DNA of 64,000 bases from Celeribacter neptunius (GCF_900113955.1 NZ_FORH01000002.1:434001-498000); one strand, 5' to 3'; counted from the stretch's first letter, positions 50,829-60,722 are shown. The notes: generated by a model from the letters alone, not told the origin. Numbers and translations are program-made.

Positions 50829-51331
50829 TTATACTCAGCCTCTCGTTTTATTTTCGCCAGAAGCGCCCCCTCCCGGGACCTTCAGCTCAGGTCGAGCCGT
50901 TCGAGACAGGGCGGCGCGATCTCTTGCGAACCGCTCTCATGCAACGCCTGTCACCGGACTTTCTTACTCCTGAACTCTTAAATTTTCTTCTACAGGTCAA
51001 CTGTGGCCTTCCTGTGGAACGGGAGGGTCAGCTCCGTGAAATCCCCATAAAAAAAAGCGCAGGCATAAATACCTGCGCATTATCAGTCTGTTACTTTTGT
51101 TATTCAAAGGGGCCCGGCGGGTGGCGGAAAATCGCCGGGTCCCTCTCCGGATGGCTTCAGGCCACGGGGCGTTTGCCCGTCACCACGGCAAATTGACCTG
51201 AAGCCAAGGAGCTCTCTTCCGAAACCTCGCGCTTCGGCCCTGAGGTTTCGGATCTGGCGACGCGCGTGCAACCTTCGTATATTGCCCTGCGCTCCGCCAA
51301 GATCCGTCGCTCTGGGTCTCGGCTGAACGCT
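50829..51331. other. 503-bp non-coding region with several hairpins
   Basis: It contains the terminator at 51049-51078, a GC-rich hairpin around 51110-51150 and a perfect 10-bp hairpin ccgaaacctc/gaggtttcgg at 51219-51251. It also holds the promoter of the small secreted protein. No gene with a ribosome site is visible; a long 3' UTR or a small RNA is possible. Confidence 0.45.
51049..51078 (-). terminator. Rho-independent terminator (minus strand)
   Basis: gcgcagg (51057-51063) pairs with cctgcgc (51072-51078). Read on the minus strand, eight T follow (opposite 51049-51056). It would end the polysaccharide operon about 250 bp past its last stop codon. Confidence 0.85.
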
Positions 51332-52219
51332 TCATTTCAACACTTGGTTTTTGACCCTCCAATCCGGGGCGCCAAAGCCCTCTGGCCACGGATAGACCTC
51401 GATCTGGTTGAAATAGGCCACGCCCACGAGGCTCGGATAATCCGCCACCTCCTGACGCACGGCGTTATTCCACATGTCGACGTAATCCTGATCACCGACA
51501 TAGCCAAGCTCGGCGACCACGACCGGTTTGCCAAAGCTCGCTGCCCGTTCATAGCGCGGTGCGAAGATCTCTTCGAAGGTGCGGTCATGACCGTATTTCG
51601 CCTGATCCCAGGCCTGCAGCCCAAAGACCGTCAGCCCGACCAGATCGGCATAGTCGTCGCCCGGGTAGTAGTCTTCCATCCCTTCATCGCCCAAGGGCGA
51701 CCACATGACGTTGATATTGGGCGCATGCGCCCGGCACACGTCGATCATGTGGCGATAGGCGGAGATATAGGTCTCCGGCTCCCAGCCAGACCAGATGAAC
51801 TGACCGGAACTGTCGTCCATTTCATGGGCAAAGCGCAGGGTCACCGGGCTGTCCAATGTCCGCAACACATCGCAGACCGCGATCATGTTGGCGTCATAGC
51901 GCCCGTCCTCGATCCCGCGGCGCAGATATTGCGCAGTGTTGCGCTCGCTGCGCGACCAGGTCCAGGGTTCGAGCGTCACCAGAAGCGAGCGCCCGCGTTC
52001 CTTGGCATAGCGGTCCGCATCGTTCAGCGATGGCAGGTATACGTCCTCCCACGGCAGGAACAGATGTTCGATCACAACCTGCCCATCGGCGGAAAAATCC
52101 CCGTCAGGGTCATAGACCCCGAATGGCAATGTTCCCGGAGGGGCGGCCTGTGCCAGAGATGCGACCAAGGCGAGTGCAATCGCGACCCCCGTGGTCCCTT
52201 TCATCCTCTTAAGCGTCAT
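51332..52219 (-). CDS. Secreted GH26-like glycoside hydrolase
   Basis: The 295-residue protein has a signal peptide (VAIALALVASLAQA, cut before APPG). The TIM-barrel region resembles GH26 mannanases/endoglucanases: TLRFAHEMDDSSGQFIW carries the probable acid/base Glu and VVVAELGYVG the probable nucleophile Glu. Such enzymes cut beta-1,4-mannan or mixed-linkage glucans. Here the enzyme is the last gene of a synthase operon and may trim the polymer made by the neighbouring synthase, as BcsZ does for cellulose. An aggagg box 7 bases before the ATG at 52219 decides the start; the frame is open far upstream. Confidence 0.8.
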   Translation of the reverse strand: MTLKRMKGTTGVAIALALVASLAQAAPPGTLPFGVYDPDGDFSADGQVVIEHLFLPWEDVYLPSLNDADRYAKERGRSLLVTLEPWTWSRSERNTAQYLRRGIEDGRYDANMIAVCDVLRTLDSPVTLRFAHEMDDSSGQFIWSGWEPETYISAYRHMIDVCRAHAPNINVMWSPLGDEGMEDYYPGDDYADLVGLTVFGLQAWDQAKYGHDRTFEEIFAPRYERAASFGKPVVVAELGYVGDQDYVDMWNNAVRQEVADYPSLVGVAYFNQIEVYPWPEGFGAPDWRVKNQVLK

Positions 52220-52248
52220 CACACGCCTCCTTTCATTTGCCCGGTATG

Positions 52249-54057
52249 TTACTCGCGCCATTTTGGCTCGAAACTCACCCGGACCTCTCCCGGTTGCCCC
52301 ATACCGGCACCGGAAACCACATATTCCACCTTCGTGACCTGCAACGGCCCCGAATTGATGCTGAGCGCATAGAGACCTTCGTCCCAATGCAGGCTTGTTG
52401 CCCAGAGCCCCAGCGCCATCACCGCGGTGAACCCGGTGAGATATCCCGGGACCTGCCGCCAGATCTGGTGCAGCGCACCGGCACGCCACGCGTCGCGCAA
52501 ATGCCGGATCACGATCAGCCCCAGAAGCGCCGTGTAGGCGAAGCCGTTGATCAGAGCTAAAATATAGAAGCCTTGCGTCTCGACGACATTGCCCTGTGTC
52601 AAGACCGGCAGAATAGATCCCACGGCCAGGGCGCCATAGAGCGCGACAATCTTGGCCGGCAGCGCGCGACTGGCCGCTTCGCCCTTGGGCGTGATGCGGA
52701 AATCGACGAAACCGCCCATGACCCGATCCCGCACCGCCATCAGGCAGCCCCACAGGACCCAGGGCCATTGGATCAGCACGAAGAGCGCTTTTTCCCAGGC
52801 CAGAACCTTGGCGTCGAGCGGCCTGAAGAACCCATCGCCTTTCATCCGATAGGCAAACAGGATCATGATCACGACCATCGGCAGGACATGGCCGAGGAAG
52901 GCCGGATAATGCACATCGGCAAAGCGTTGATCGAACAGAAGCGCGGTGATCGGCACGAAATACAGCACCGCCATGGAAATCGCGAAGAAAGCATACCAGC
53001 TCTGCGCCAGCAGGAAGAGGAATTTCAGCCGCGGCGGCAGCTTGCCGAGATAGTCGGGCGTATAGCGCAGCAAGAGCGTCATCAGCGAGCGCGACCATTG
53101 GAATTCCTGGGTCACCAGATCGGGCAGGCTCGCCGGACCGTCGCCCACGGCGATCGCGTCCACCGCATGCACGCCCTTATACCCGGCGGCGGCCAGAAGC
53201 ATGGTGGTCGAATGATCCTCGGCCAGTTCCGGACCAAGCCCCCCGGCCGCTTTCAAGGCAGAGGTCCGCACAGCGTAATGCGAGCCGATGCACATCGGCG
53301 TCAGCGCCCCGGCATAGCCGGTCTGGAACACGCCGTGAAACGCCGCTTCGGCATAGAGGCGCGTGCGCGCGGCCCAGCTTTCATCGGCGTTGGCGGCACA
53401 GATCGACGGTGCGGAGACATAGCCCACATCCGGGTCGGCAAAGGGGCGCAGCATCTCTCTGAGATAGCCGGCATGCGGCACGTGATCGGAATCGAGCTGG
53501 CTGACGATGTCGTAATCGCGATAGCCCCAATGATCATAGAAATAGGCCAGATTGCCCTCTTTGCAGCGCGTCCGGCGTGGCCATTCGCTCTGATGATAGA
53601 GATCACAGCCCTTGCGCGTGGACAATTTCACGCCATGGGCGGCGCACCAGTCCCGGGTCGCCTCGCTCGGGTCCTCGTCGGCCAGCCAAGTGTCATGCGC
53701 CACATCCTGGGCCAGCATCGCCTCGAGCGTCTTGCGCACCACCGAAAACGGCTCGGAGGGGGTCTTGGTGGTGATCATCGCCACCCGCCATTGTCCGGAG
53801 ACCGGATCGGGCGCCGCAGAGCGCTGCGCCATGAAGAAGATCACCACGAAATAGAGCTGCATGCCCCAGATCCAGGCCAGAACCAGCGTCACGGTGAGAT
53901 AGGGGGCAAGGCCGATCACGTGATCCGGACGCAGCCACCAGCCCCAGAAGAACAGCGCGGAGAGGCCCCACAGTGCGGCGATGACACCATAGGTCCGGCG
54001 CTGCCGAGGGCTGAGCATCGGGGCAAGATAACCATTATGTGTCAAAGCTTGTTTCAT
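52249..54057 (-). CDS. Membrane glycan synthase (GT2, cellulose-synthase-like)
   Basis: The 602-residue inner-membrane glycosyltransferase has two N-terminal helices. A GT-A domain follows, with WRVAMITTKTPSEP at its start, LADEDPSEA, the metal-binding SQLDSDHVP near residues 185-200, the ELAEDHSTTM acceptor region, and QEFQWSRS, equivalent to the Q(Q/R)xRW motif. At least four C-terminal helices come next. This is the plan of processive synthases such as cellulose, mannan or mixed-linkage glucan synthase; the polymer is not known. It lies 29 bp upstream of the GH26-like gene and 15 bp downstream of galE on the same strand. Confidence 0.88.
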   Translation of the reverse strand: MKQALTHNGYLAPMLSPRQRRTYGVIAALWGLSALFFWGWWLRPDHVIGLAPYLTVTLVLAWIWGMQLYFVVIFFMAQRSAAPDPVSGQWRVAMITTKTPSEPFSVVRKTLEAMLAQDVAHDTWLADEDPSEATRDWCAAHGVKLSTRKGCDLYHQSEWPRRTRCKEGNLAYFYDHWGYRDYDIVSQLDSDHVPHAGYLREMLRPFADPDVGYVSAPSICAANADESWAARTRLYAEAAFHGVFQTGYAGALTPMCIGSHYAVRTSALKAAGGLGPELAEDHSTTMLLAAAGYKGVHAVDAIAVGDGPASLPDLVTQEFQWSRSLMTLLLRYTPDYLGKLPPRLKFLFLLAQSWYAFFAISMAVLYFVPITALLFDQRFADVHYPAFLGHVLPMVVIMILFAYRMKGDGFFRPLDAKVLAWEKALFVLIQWPWVLWGCLMAVRDRVMGGFVDFRITPKGEAASRALPAKIVALYGALAVGSILPVLTQGNVVETQGFYILALINGFAYTALLGLIVIRHLRDAWRAGALHQIWRQVPGYLTGFTAVMALGLWATSLHWDEGLYALSINSGPLQVTKVEYVVSGAGMGQPGEVRVSFEPKWRE

Positions 54058-54072
54058 TCCCCCCTCCCGTCT

Positions 54073-55080
54073 TCAAACCCTCTCGGTTTCGACCTGAAAC
54101 CAGGGCATGGCATCCTCGACCATCCGGTTGAGATCGCGCAGACGCGCCCGGAAGCCCAGAATTTCAAACGCCCGTGTCGGATCGGCCACCAGAGCCGCCG
54201 GATCGCCTTCGCGCCGCGGCGCGAGTTCATAGGGCACGGAGCGGCCACTGACCGCTGTCACCGCATCGATCACTTCGCGCACGGAGGCGCCAGTCCCGGT
54301 GCCCAGGTTCACCGCGAGGCTGTCGCCGCCGCTCTCGAGATGACTCAGGGCCAGGAGATGCGCGCGGGCCAGATCCTCGACATGGATATAATCGCGGATG
54401 CAGGTGCCGTCGGGCGTGTCGTAATCCGTGCCGAACAGTTTGAGCGGCGGGGCGGAACCGAAAGCCGCCATCAGCGCCAGCGGGATCAGATGCGTCTCGG
54501 GCAGATGCCGTTCGCCGATCTCGGCCTCGCTGTCGGCGCCGGCGGCATTGAAATACCTGAGCGCCGCATAGCGCAGATCGGATGCGGCCGCGGCATCGCG
54601 GAGCATCCATTCGCTGACCAGCTTGGTCCGCCCGTAAGGGTTGATCGGGTTCTGCGGCGTCTCCTCGGTGATCGGCAGATGATCGGGAATGCCATAGGTG
54701 GCGCAGGTCGAGGAAAACACGATCTTGTTCACCCCCGTGGCTGCCAAGGCGCTCATCAACACGCTCATACCGCCGAGATTATTGTCGTAATAGAGCTGCG
54801 GCCGGACCATGCTTTCGCCGACATAGGCCAGCGCCGCGAAATGCACCACCGCCTCGATTTCATGCCGGGTCAGAACCCGCATCACCGCCTCGCGGTCACG
54901 CAGGTCGGCGACTTCCAATGGTCCCCATTTCACCGCGTCTTTATGCCCGCGCGACAGGTTGTCGATCACCACGGGTTCGATCCCCTCCTGCGCCAGCGCC
55001 TTGCAGAAATGCGAGCCGATATAGCCAGCGCCGCCGGTCACCAGAATCCGTTTTGGCAGATGATGTTGAGAGAGTGTCAT
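54073..55080 (-). CDS. galE: UDP-glucose 4-epimerase
   Basis: The 335-residue extended SDR has the NAD loop [16 protein letters not shown], a catalytic Ser/Thr region SSTCATYG and the YxxxK pair in [25 protein letters not shown] and NLGTGTG complete the GalE pattern. It interconverts UDP-glucose and UDP-galactose (or N-acetylated forms) and would feed the neighbouring synthase. It overlaps the decarboxylase gene by 4 bp, so both are made together. Confidence 0.93.
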   Translation of the reverse strand: MTLSQHHLPKRILVTGGAGYIGSHFCKALAQEGIEPVVIDNLSRGHKDAVKWGPLEVADLRDREAVMRVLTRHEIEAVVHFAALAYVGESMVRPQLYYDNNLGGMSVLMSALAATGVNKIVFSSTCATYGIPDHLPITEETPQNPINPYGRTKLVSEWMLRDAAAASDLRYAALRYFNAAGADSEAEIGERHLPETHLIPLALMAAFGSAPPLKLFGTDYDTPDGTCIRDYIHVEDLARAHLLALSHLESGGDSLAVNLGTGTGASVREVIDAVTAVSGRSVPYELAPRREGDPAALVADPTRAFEILGFRARLRDLNRMVEDAMPWFQVETERV

Positions 55081-56156
55081 ACCCGCACTCCTTCCTCCGC
55101 GGCCAGATAAGGCATCCTCATTTCCGGTTCATGCTGCGGCATGCGCTGCAATTCTCTGCGGAAATAGGAAATCGTCGGCAAAAGCCCCTGACGCAGCGGC
55201 ATTTTCGGCTCCCATCCCAGAACCGCCTTGGCCCGCGAAATATCCGGGCGCCGTTGCAACGGATCGTCCTTCGGCAAAGGCCGGAAGGTCAGCGGCAGAT
55301 GCGTACCGGTGATGTCGCGCACCAGCTCGGCCAGTTCCAGCATGGTGAATTCGCCGGGATTGCCGAGGTTCACCGGCATGGTGATCGGTGCCTGGCCTTC
55401 GGGCACATCTTCGGTATTCATCAGCGCCATCAGCCCGTCGATCATATCGCTCATGTAGCAGAACGACCGGGTCTGCAGCCCGTCGCCATAGATCGTGAGC
55501 GGCTTGCCGGACAATGCCTGAACGACAAAGTTCGACACCACCCGCCCGTCATCGGGGTCCATGTTCGGCCCATAAGTGTTGAAGATCCGGGCGATCCGCA
55601 CATCAACGCCATATTGGTGATTATATTCATAGAACAGGGTCTCGGCGGCGCGTTTGCCCTCGTCATAGCAGGACCGCGGACCGACCGTGTTGACATTGCC
55701 GCGATAGTCTTCGCGCTGCTCCGGGCGGTCCGGGTCGCCATAGACCTCGGAGGTCGAGCTTTGCAGAATCCGTGCGCCCTTGTCGCGCGCCAGATTGAGC
55801 AGGTTCATCGCACCCTCGACATTGGTCGCAAAGGTCTTGATCGGATCGATCTGATATTTCGGCGGCGAGGCCGGGCAAGCCAGATTGTAAATCTGCGTCA
55901 CTGGTTGCGAAATGCGAATTGGCTTGACGATATCATGTTGCATGAACATGAAGCGCGGATGGCGCAGAAGCCTTTCGATATTGGACATGCGCCCGGTTTC
56001 CAGATTGTCGAGACAGGTCACATAGGCCCCGCCCTCAAGCAATCTCCGACACAGGTTCGAGCCCAGGAACCCTGCGCCACCTGCCACCAGAACGTGATCC
56101 CGTGAGGGGACCCAACCGATCTTGTCCTTGAAACCAAAGTCAAATCTTGTCGTCAT
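55077..56156 (-). CDS. UDP-glucuronate decarboxylase (UDP-xylose synthase)
   Basis: The 359-residue SDR-type protein shows [18 protein letters not shown], the UXS-typical [24 protein letters not shown], and [11 protein letters not shown] with the catalytic Tyr and Lys. [19 protein letters not shown] follows. It converts UDP-glucuronate to UDP-xylose. The ATG at 56156 is chosen over one 11 codons earlier by ribosome site and family start. It heads the polysaccharide operon. A xylose-containing or xylose-derived sugar is therefore likely in the product, unless the enzyme serves another pathway. Confidence 0.92.
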   Translation of the reverse strand: MTTRFDFGFKDKIGWVPSRDHVLVAGGAGFLGSNLCRRLLEGGAYVTCLDNLETGRMSNIERLLRHPRFMFMQHDIVKPIRISQPVTQIYNLACPASPPKYQIDPIKTFATNVEGAMNLLNLARDKGARILQSSTSEVYGDPDRPEQREDYRGNVNTVGPRSCYDEGKRAAETLFYEYNHQYGVDVRIARIFNTYGPNMDPDDGRVVSNFVVQALSGKPLTIYGDGLQTRSFCYMSDMIDGLMALMNTEDVPEGQAPITMPVNLGNPGEFTMLELAELVRDITGTHLPLTFRPLPKDDPLQRRPDISRAKAVLGWEPKMPLRQGLLPTISYFRRELQRMPQHEPEMRMPYLAAEEGVRV

Positions 56157-56767
56157 CTCTAGGTCCTCCCCTACCCTGTCCCTTGGCACGCGGTCATGGG
56201 ACCGGTGTCGCGATACCCCCCCATGGGTATCGTCAGAACATGACTAGAGAGCCCGCCCTCTTGCGGCTTGGACCCGTTTCGAGTTCTTCGAACTTACCTA
56301 TTTACCCCTGAAAATCCCCTCCGCACTCTGTGCATGAGAGATAGGACTCTCTACCTTTGAAGGTTAATACTTTCTTACCTCAGGGCCTACCTAGCTGTTC
56401 GACCAGCATGCCCCCGGAAATTTCGCGCTCTGCGTGTAAAACCTGATCCTTCGATCAGGTTTTCATGATGAATAGATAGAATTGTAGACATTCTCCCCGC
56501 AAAGACCGATTCTTCCGCCTTAAAATCGCTGCATTCTTTTAGCCCCTCAGACTGCTAGGCGACCAGACCACAGGCCATCCCGGCCGTCCCGCGCACCGCG
56601 CACCGAGCCCCGCGAAGACTTCCCGAACCCGCTCCAAACCGGCCATATCGCTTTTGCGCTTGAAAACCGCTGGACCTGACAGATCCTTGGCATAGCTATG
56701 ACTTCCGTGGACCCGGCGCGGTCGTCTGCCCCCGGCCACGGAGAGAGAGTGCAATGAGGAGGAAAAC
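56157..56767. other. 611-bp divergent region with palindromes and an orphan hairpin
   Basis: Next to the decarboxylase gene lie cgataccc/gggtatcg (56211-56232) and agttc-ttc-gaact (56282-56294). An 11-bp perfect hairpin lies at 56438-56463. From 56260 to 56530 the sequence is unusually AT-rich and has no visible gene. It should hold promoters for both flanking operons and perhaps a small RNA. Confidence 0.5.
56438..56463. terminator. Orphan terminator-like hairpin
   Basis: aaaacctgatc (56438-56448) pairs perfectly with gatcaggtttt (56453-56463) around the loop cttc. With A and T at the ends it could work on both strands. Neither flanking gene ends here, as both start outward. Confidence 0.5.
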
Positions 56768-58213
56768 ATGAGTCTGGATTTGTTGATCGGCGGCACGGAT
56801 GTCGCAGCCGAAGGCGCCCGCAGCTATCGCCGCATGGACCCGGTGACGGGTGATCTGGCGACCGAGGCCGCTGCCGCCTCGGTCACGGATGCGCTCAAGG
56901 CCGTGGCCTGCGCGCAAACGGCCTTTGCCGAATGGTCGGCCACCGGGCCGGACGCCCGCCGGGCGGTTCTGGTCAAGGCCGGCGACATCATGGAGGCGCG
57001 CGCCGGGGAGTTCGTCGAAGCCATGGTCACCGAGACCGGGGCGACGGAGGTCTGGGCCGGGTTCAACGTCCATCTCGCCGCCGGCATGCTGCGCGAGGCG
57101 GGGGCGATGACCAGCCAGATCGGCGGCGAGGTCATTCCCTCGAACAAGCCCGGCACGCTGGCGATGGCCGTGGCCAAGCCGCGTGGTGTCTGTCTCGGTA
57201 TTGCGCCCTGGAACGCGCCGGTGATCCTCGGCACGCGGGCGGTGGCGATGGCGCTGGCCTGTGGCAACACCGTGGTGCTGAAATCTTCCGAGCTTTGCCC
57301 GCGCGTACACCGGTTGATCGGCGAATGTCTCACCGAGGCCGGCCTGCCCGCGGGCGCGATCAACGTGATCTCCAACGCGCCCGAAGATGCCGCCGATGTG
57401 GTGAAAGCCCTGATCGAGGCGCCGGAAGTGCGGCATGTGAATTTCACCGGTTCCACCGCGGTCGGGCGCATCATCGGTCGTCTGGCCGGCGAGAACCTGA
57501 AACCCGCGCTGCTGGAGCTGGGCGGCAAGGCACCGTTCATCGTGCTTGCCGATGCCGATCTGGACGGCGCGGTGAACGCGGCCATTTTCGGCGCTTTCAT
57601 GAACCAGGGTCAGATCTGCATGTCGACCGAACGGATCATCGTGGTCGAGGCGGTCGCGGACGCTTTCGTCGAGAAACTCGCGGCACGCGCCGCCAGCCTG
57701 CCTTATGGCAATCCGCGCGAGAAGGTCGTGCTCGGCGCGCTCGTGACCGAAGATGCGGCGCAGAAAATGGATGCGCTCATTTCCGACGCCACGGGCAAGG
57801 GCGCCAAACTCGTCGTCGGCGGCACCCGCAACGGTGCGATCCATTCGGCGACGCTTCTCGATGGCGTGACCTCCGAGATGCGCATCTATGCTGAGGAAAG
57901 CTTTGGTCCGGTCAAGTCCATCATCCGCGTCAAGGACACCGACGAGGCCGTGAACGTGGCCAATGACACCGAATACGGGCTGTCTGCGGCGCTGTTCTCG
58001 CAGGACATCACCACGGCGCTCGACGTTGCCAACCGCATCCAGAGCGGCATTTGCCATATCAACGGCCCAACCGTCTCGGACGAACCGCAAATGCCCTTTG
58101 GCGGGGTGAAAGCCTCCGGCTATGGCCGGTTCGGCGGCAAATCCGGGATCGCGGAATTCACCGACCTGCGCTGGATCACCATCGAGGACCCGGGCCAGCA
58201 CTACCCGTTCTGA
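56768..58213 (+). CDS. NAD(P)-dependent aldehyde dehydrogenase, vanillin/salicylaldehyde dehydrogenase-like
   Basis: The 481-residue enzyme is a complete ALDH. It has LGIAPWNAPVILGTRAVAMA, the cofactor region NFTGSTAVGR, the Glu in LLELGGKAPFIVL and the catalytic Cys in NQGQICMST near residues 280-288. MPFGGVKASGYGRFGG is near the end. The WNAPVIL form and overall pattern resemble aromatic aldehyde dehydrogenases such as vanillin or salicylaldehyde dehydrogenase, but the substrate is not proven. An aggaggaaa box precedes the ATG. The gene stands alone, between a long leader region and a strong terminator. Confidence 0.9.
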   Translation: MSLDLLIGGTDVAAEGARSYRRMDPVTGDLATEAAAASVTDALKAVACAQTAFAEWSATGPDARRAVLVKAGDIMEARAGEFVEAMVTETGATEVWAGFNVHLAAGMLREAGAMTSQIGGEVIPSNKPGTLAMAVAKPRGVCLGIAPWNAPVILGTRAVAMALACGNTVVLKSSELCPRVHRLIGECLTEAGLPAGAINVISNAPEDAADVVKALIEAPEVRHVNFTGSTAVGRIIGRLAGENLKPALLELGGKAPFIVLADADLDGAVNAAIFGAFMNQGQICMSTERIIVVEAVADAFVEKLAARAASLPYGNPREKVVLGALVTEDAAQKMDALISDATGKGAKLVVGGTRNGAIHSATLLDGVTSEMRIYAEESFGPVKSIIRVKDTDEAVNVANDTEYGLSAALFSQDITTALDVANRIQSGICHINGPTVSDEPQMPFGGVKASGYGRFGGKSGIAEFTDLRWITIEDPGQHYPF

Positions 58214-58248
58214 TCGAAGTGCGTTTGATCTGAAGGCTTCCCAAGATG

Positions 58249-58282
58249 GACGAGAGCATCTCTGCCGCTCTCGTCCTTTTTT
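58249..58282 (+). terminator. Rho-independent terminator of the aldehyde dehydrogenase gene
   Basis: gacgagagc (58249-58257) pairs perfectly with gctctcgtc (58267-58275), followed by c and six T. Confidence 0.92.
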
Positions 58283-58283
58283 G

Positions 58284-58493
58284 TCACCGCTGCGCAAGCC
58301 GCCGGCCGATAAAAAGCGCCGACAGCGCGGTCAACAGCGCCAGCGCCAGAAACAACACACGACAAGCCAGTTCAACCGCGGGCAAGAGCTCCGGGGAAAC
58401 CGGCCCGCCCGCCACAATGGCCGTGGCCGTGGGCTCGGGCACCTGCCCCAGACCGGTGATCAGCCGCGTCGGCTGCGCGCCCTGATCGATCAC
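58284..58493 (-). pseudogene. Short frame after cbbR, possible remnant of a membrane protein
   Basis: The frame (GTG start, 69 codons) follows the cbbR stop in the same reading frame and ends with one membrane-like helix, CRVLFLALALLTALSALFIG, and a basic tail. It resembles the last helix of an MFS-type transporter, which suggests a decayed gene. It has no convincing ribosome site. It could also be chance. Confidence 0.25.
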
Positions 58494-58526
58494 CTGGTGG
58501 GCTGAACCCGAACCCGCATCTGTCTC

Positions 58527-59456
58527 TCAGATATCGAGCTTCGGGAAATAATCCCCGGTGTGGCCGACGATCCAGTCGCGCACTTTTTCGGCCGCCGGGG
58601 ACAAGGGCCGGTCCTGCCCCGAGAGCAGATACCATTGCCGATAGATCGGCGAGCCCTCGACCTTGAGCGCCACCAGACGCCCCGAGGCCAGTTCCTCGGC
58701 CACCGTATGGGCCGAAATCATCGCCAGCCCCAAGCCGCTCAACACCGCCTGCTTGATCGTCTCGTTGCTGTCCATTTCCAATGTCGGCGCGGTATGGCCA
58801 AGACCGATCTCATCGAGGAACCGCGCCGCCAAAATGCGTGTCCCCGAGCCTTCTTCGCGCATCACCCATCGCTCGCTCAACAGCGCCTCGCGCGGCACAT
58901 GCGGCACCCTCGCCAAAGGATGATCAGCCGCGGCAATCACGATATGCGGATGTTCACCCAGTGCGATCTCATGGGTCAGCGGGTCCCGCGGCGGCCGCCC
59001 CATGATGCAGAGATCGAGCGCGCCGCGTTTGAGCGAGGCCACGGTGTCGCGCCGGTTCGCGATGCTCAGCGAGATCTCGATGCCCGGGAATTCCCGTTGG
59101 CACAGGGCGACGATTCTCGGGGCAAAATACTTGCCGGTAGAGACGACACCCAGCACGACAGAGCCGGAATGGCCGTGATTGAGCGCATTGATATTGGTGA
59201 TCGCACGCTCCAGAGCGGCGCGCAGCTCGTCATAGGCTTCGAGCAGAACCTCGCCCTGCGGCGTGACGCTGTTGCGCGCCCTTCCCTGTCGCACGATGAG
59301 CGGAGAACCAATGATTTCCTCAAGCGTTTTCAATTGGCTATGAACAGCCGGCCCGGTCAGCCCGAGCTGTTCGGCGGCAACGGAAATATTGCCGGTCTGG
59401 GCCACGGTTTGCAGTGCGCGCAATTGCCGCAGTGAGAGCTGATCGAGTCGTTTCAT
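58527..59456 (-). CDS. cbbR: LysR-type regulator CbbR
   Basis: The 309-residue LysR-family protein has the N-terminal winged HTH, LRQLRALQTVAQTGNISVAA with LTGPAVHSQLKTLEE. The CbbR-typical effector domain follows, with GVVSTGKYFAPRIVALC and GRPPRDPLTHEIALGEHP. CbbR activates Calvin-cycle operons when bound by metabolites such as RuBP. It is divergent from fbp-prk-tkt-gap across 98 bp of very AT-rich DNA, the classic arrangement. The start is the ATG at 59456. Confidence 0.95.
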   Translation of the reverse strand: MKRLDQLSLRQLRALQTVAQTGNISVAAEQLGLTGPAVHSQLKTLEEIIGSPLIVRQGRARNSVTPQGEVLLEAYDELRAALERAITNINALNHGHSGSVVLGVVSTGKYFAPRIVALCQREFPGIEISLSIANRRDTVASLKRGALDLCIMGRPPRDPLTHEIALGEHPHIVIAAADHPLARVPHVPREALLSERWVMREEGSGTRILAARFLDEIGLGHTAPTLEMDSNETIKQAVLSGLGLAMISAHTVAEELASGRLVALKVEGSPIYRQWYLLSGQDRPLSPAAEKVRDWIVGHTGDYFPKLDI

Positions 59457-59554
59457 AAATTTATTTTACACTACTGGTTAGTTTTTTAAATTTTTTTATA
59501 GGTTCGTTTACGGAATGTTGAGGCGGAGATTGATGAGGAAGGGAGGCCTCGCCA
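59457..59554 (+). promoter_or_regulatory. cbbR-cbb operon promoter region
   Basis: The 98-bp spacer is much richer in A and T than its surroundings (ttagttttttaaattttt around 59479-59496). It offers several T-N11-A type LysR boxes. I cannot fix the exact CbbR sites or the -10/-35 boxes by eye. Confidence 0.6.
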
Positions 59555-60571
59555 ATGCCGCTACAGACAGACAATTCCCATGGTGAGATCCCCGAGGCCC
59601 TGCGCCCGGCGCTTATCGCGCTCTGCGATGTCGGGGCGCAGCTCAGCCGGATCATCGCCCTCGGCCCCCTGGGCGATGCCCTGGGTGGCAAGCTCGGCGC
59701 CGAGGTCGGCTCCAACACCGATGGCGACACGCAAAAGGCGCTCGACGTGATGGCCGATGAGCTCTTCGCCGAGGCGCTCAAGGGCACCGGTGTGCGCTGG
59801 TACGCGTCCGAGGAACAGGACGAGGTGGTCGAGATCGACACGCAGGGCACGCTGGCCCTGGCCATCGACCCGCTGGACGGCTCATCGAACATCGATGTGA
59901 ATGTCTCGATCGGGACGATCTTTGGCATCCAGCCGGCGCTCGATCAGGGCGAAGAGACCTTTCTGCGCGACGGCACGCATCTTCTGGCCTCCGGCTATTT
60001 CATCTACGGGCCGCAGACCATTCTGGTCGCCACGTTCGGCGATGGCGTGCGCCATTTCATCCTCAACCGCGACAGCGGCATGTTCGAGGAGGCGCCGAAG
60101 CCGCCCTCGATCCCCTCGACCGCCAGCGAATTTGCCATCAACGCCTCGAATTACCGGCATTGGGCGAGCCCGGTGCGCGCCTATATCGACGATTGCATCG
60201 CCGGTGTCGAAGGCCCGCGCGGCCGCAATTTCAACATGCGCTGGGTCGCCTCTCTGGTGGCCGAAACGCATCGGATCATGTCGCGCGGCGGGATCTTTCT
60301 CTACCCGTCCGACAGCCGTGACGGCTATCAGAACGGTCGGCTCAGGCTGGTCTATGAATGCGCGCCGATTGCCTTTCTCGTCGAACAGGCGGGAGGCAAG
60401 GCCACGACCGGCACCAAGCGGATCCTGAGCTGCGTGCCCGATCAGCTGCATACCCGCGTGCCCTTCGTCTTTGGCACATCGGACAAGGTCGAACGCGTCG
60501 CCACCTATCACGATCTGCCACAGAACGAGGTCTCTGCCCTGTTCGGCAATCGCGGTCTCTTCCGCGCCTGA
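59555..60571 (+). CDS. cbbF: Class 1 fructose-1,6-bisphosphatase (CbbF)
   Basis: The 338-residue protein has the FBPase class 1 metal site, [19 protein letters not shown] near residues 107-125. The early [16 protein letters not shown] and the late [20 protein letters not shown] are present too. It hydrolyses fructose-1,6-bisphosphate (and in many bacteria sedoheptulose-1,7-bisphosphate) for regeneration of the CO2 acceptor. It is the first gene of the cbb operon, with a gggagg box, and is followed by prk after 151 bp. Confidence 0.95.
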   Translation: MPLQTDNSHGEIPEALRPALIALCDVGAQLSRIIALGPLGDALGGKLGAEVGSNTDGDTQKALDVMADELFAEALKGTGVRWYASEEQDEVVEIDTQGTLALAIDPLDGSSNIDVNVSIGTIFGIQPALDQGEETFLRDGTHLLASGYFIYGPQTILVATFGDGVRHFILNRDSGMFEEAPKPPSIPSTASEFAINASNYRHWASPVRAYIDDCIAGVEGPRGRNFNMRWVASLVAETHRIMSRGGIFLYPSDSRDGYQNGRLRLVYECAPIAFLVEQAGGKATTGTKRILSCVPDQLHTRVPFVFGTSDKVERVATYHDLPQNEVSALFGNRGLFRA

Positions 60572-60602
60572 GATCCGTGCCTGAGATCCACGCTTAAAAC
60601 AA

Positions 60603-60623
60603 CGGGCTGCGACAGACAGCCCG
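60603..60623 (+). promoter_or_regulatory. Intercistronic hairpin between cbbF and cbbP
   Basis: cgggctg (60603-60609) pairs with cagcccg (60617-60623) without mismatch. No T run follows, so it is more likely an mRNA processing or stability element than a terminator. Confidence 0.4.
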
Positions 60624-60722
60624 GCACCAAACTGCCCACGCACCCATCGCCATGTTCTGCGCCTCGCAGAGCGCCCCACGCATAACGACATTGCGCCCCC
60701 TGAGATCAGAGAGAGAGCCCCC

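Noticed and set aside
50924-51196. 90-codon plus-strand frame in the region after the small secreted protein
   Set aside because: No ribosome site. It crosses the T8 terminator hairpin and has no recognisable domain.
56539-56796. 85-codon minus-strand frame before the aldehyde dehydrogenase
   Set aside because: It begins inside the aldehyde dehydrogenase coding region, lacks a ribosome site and shows no homology.
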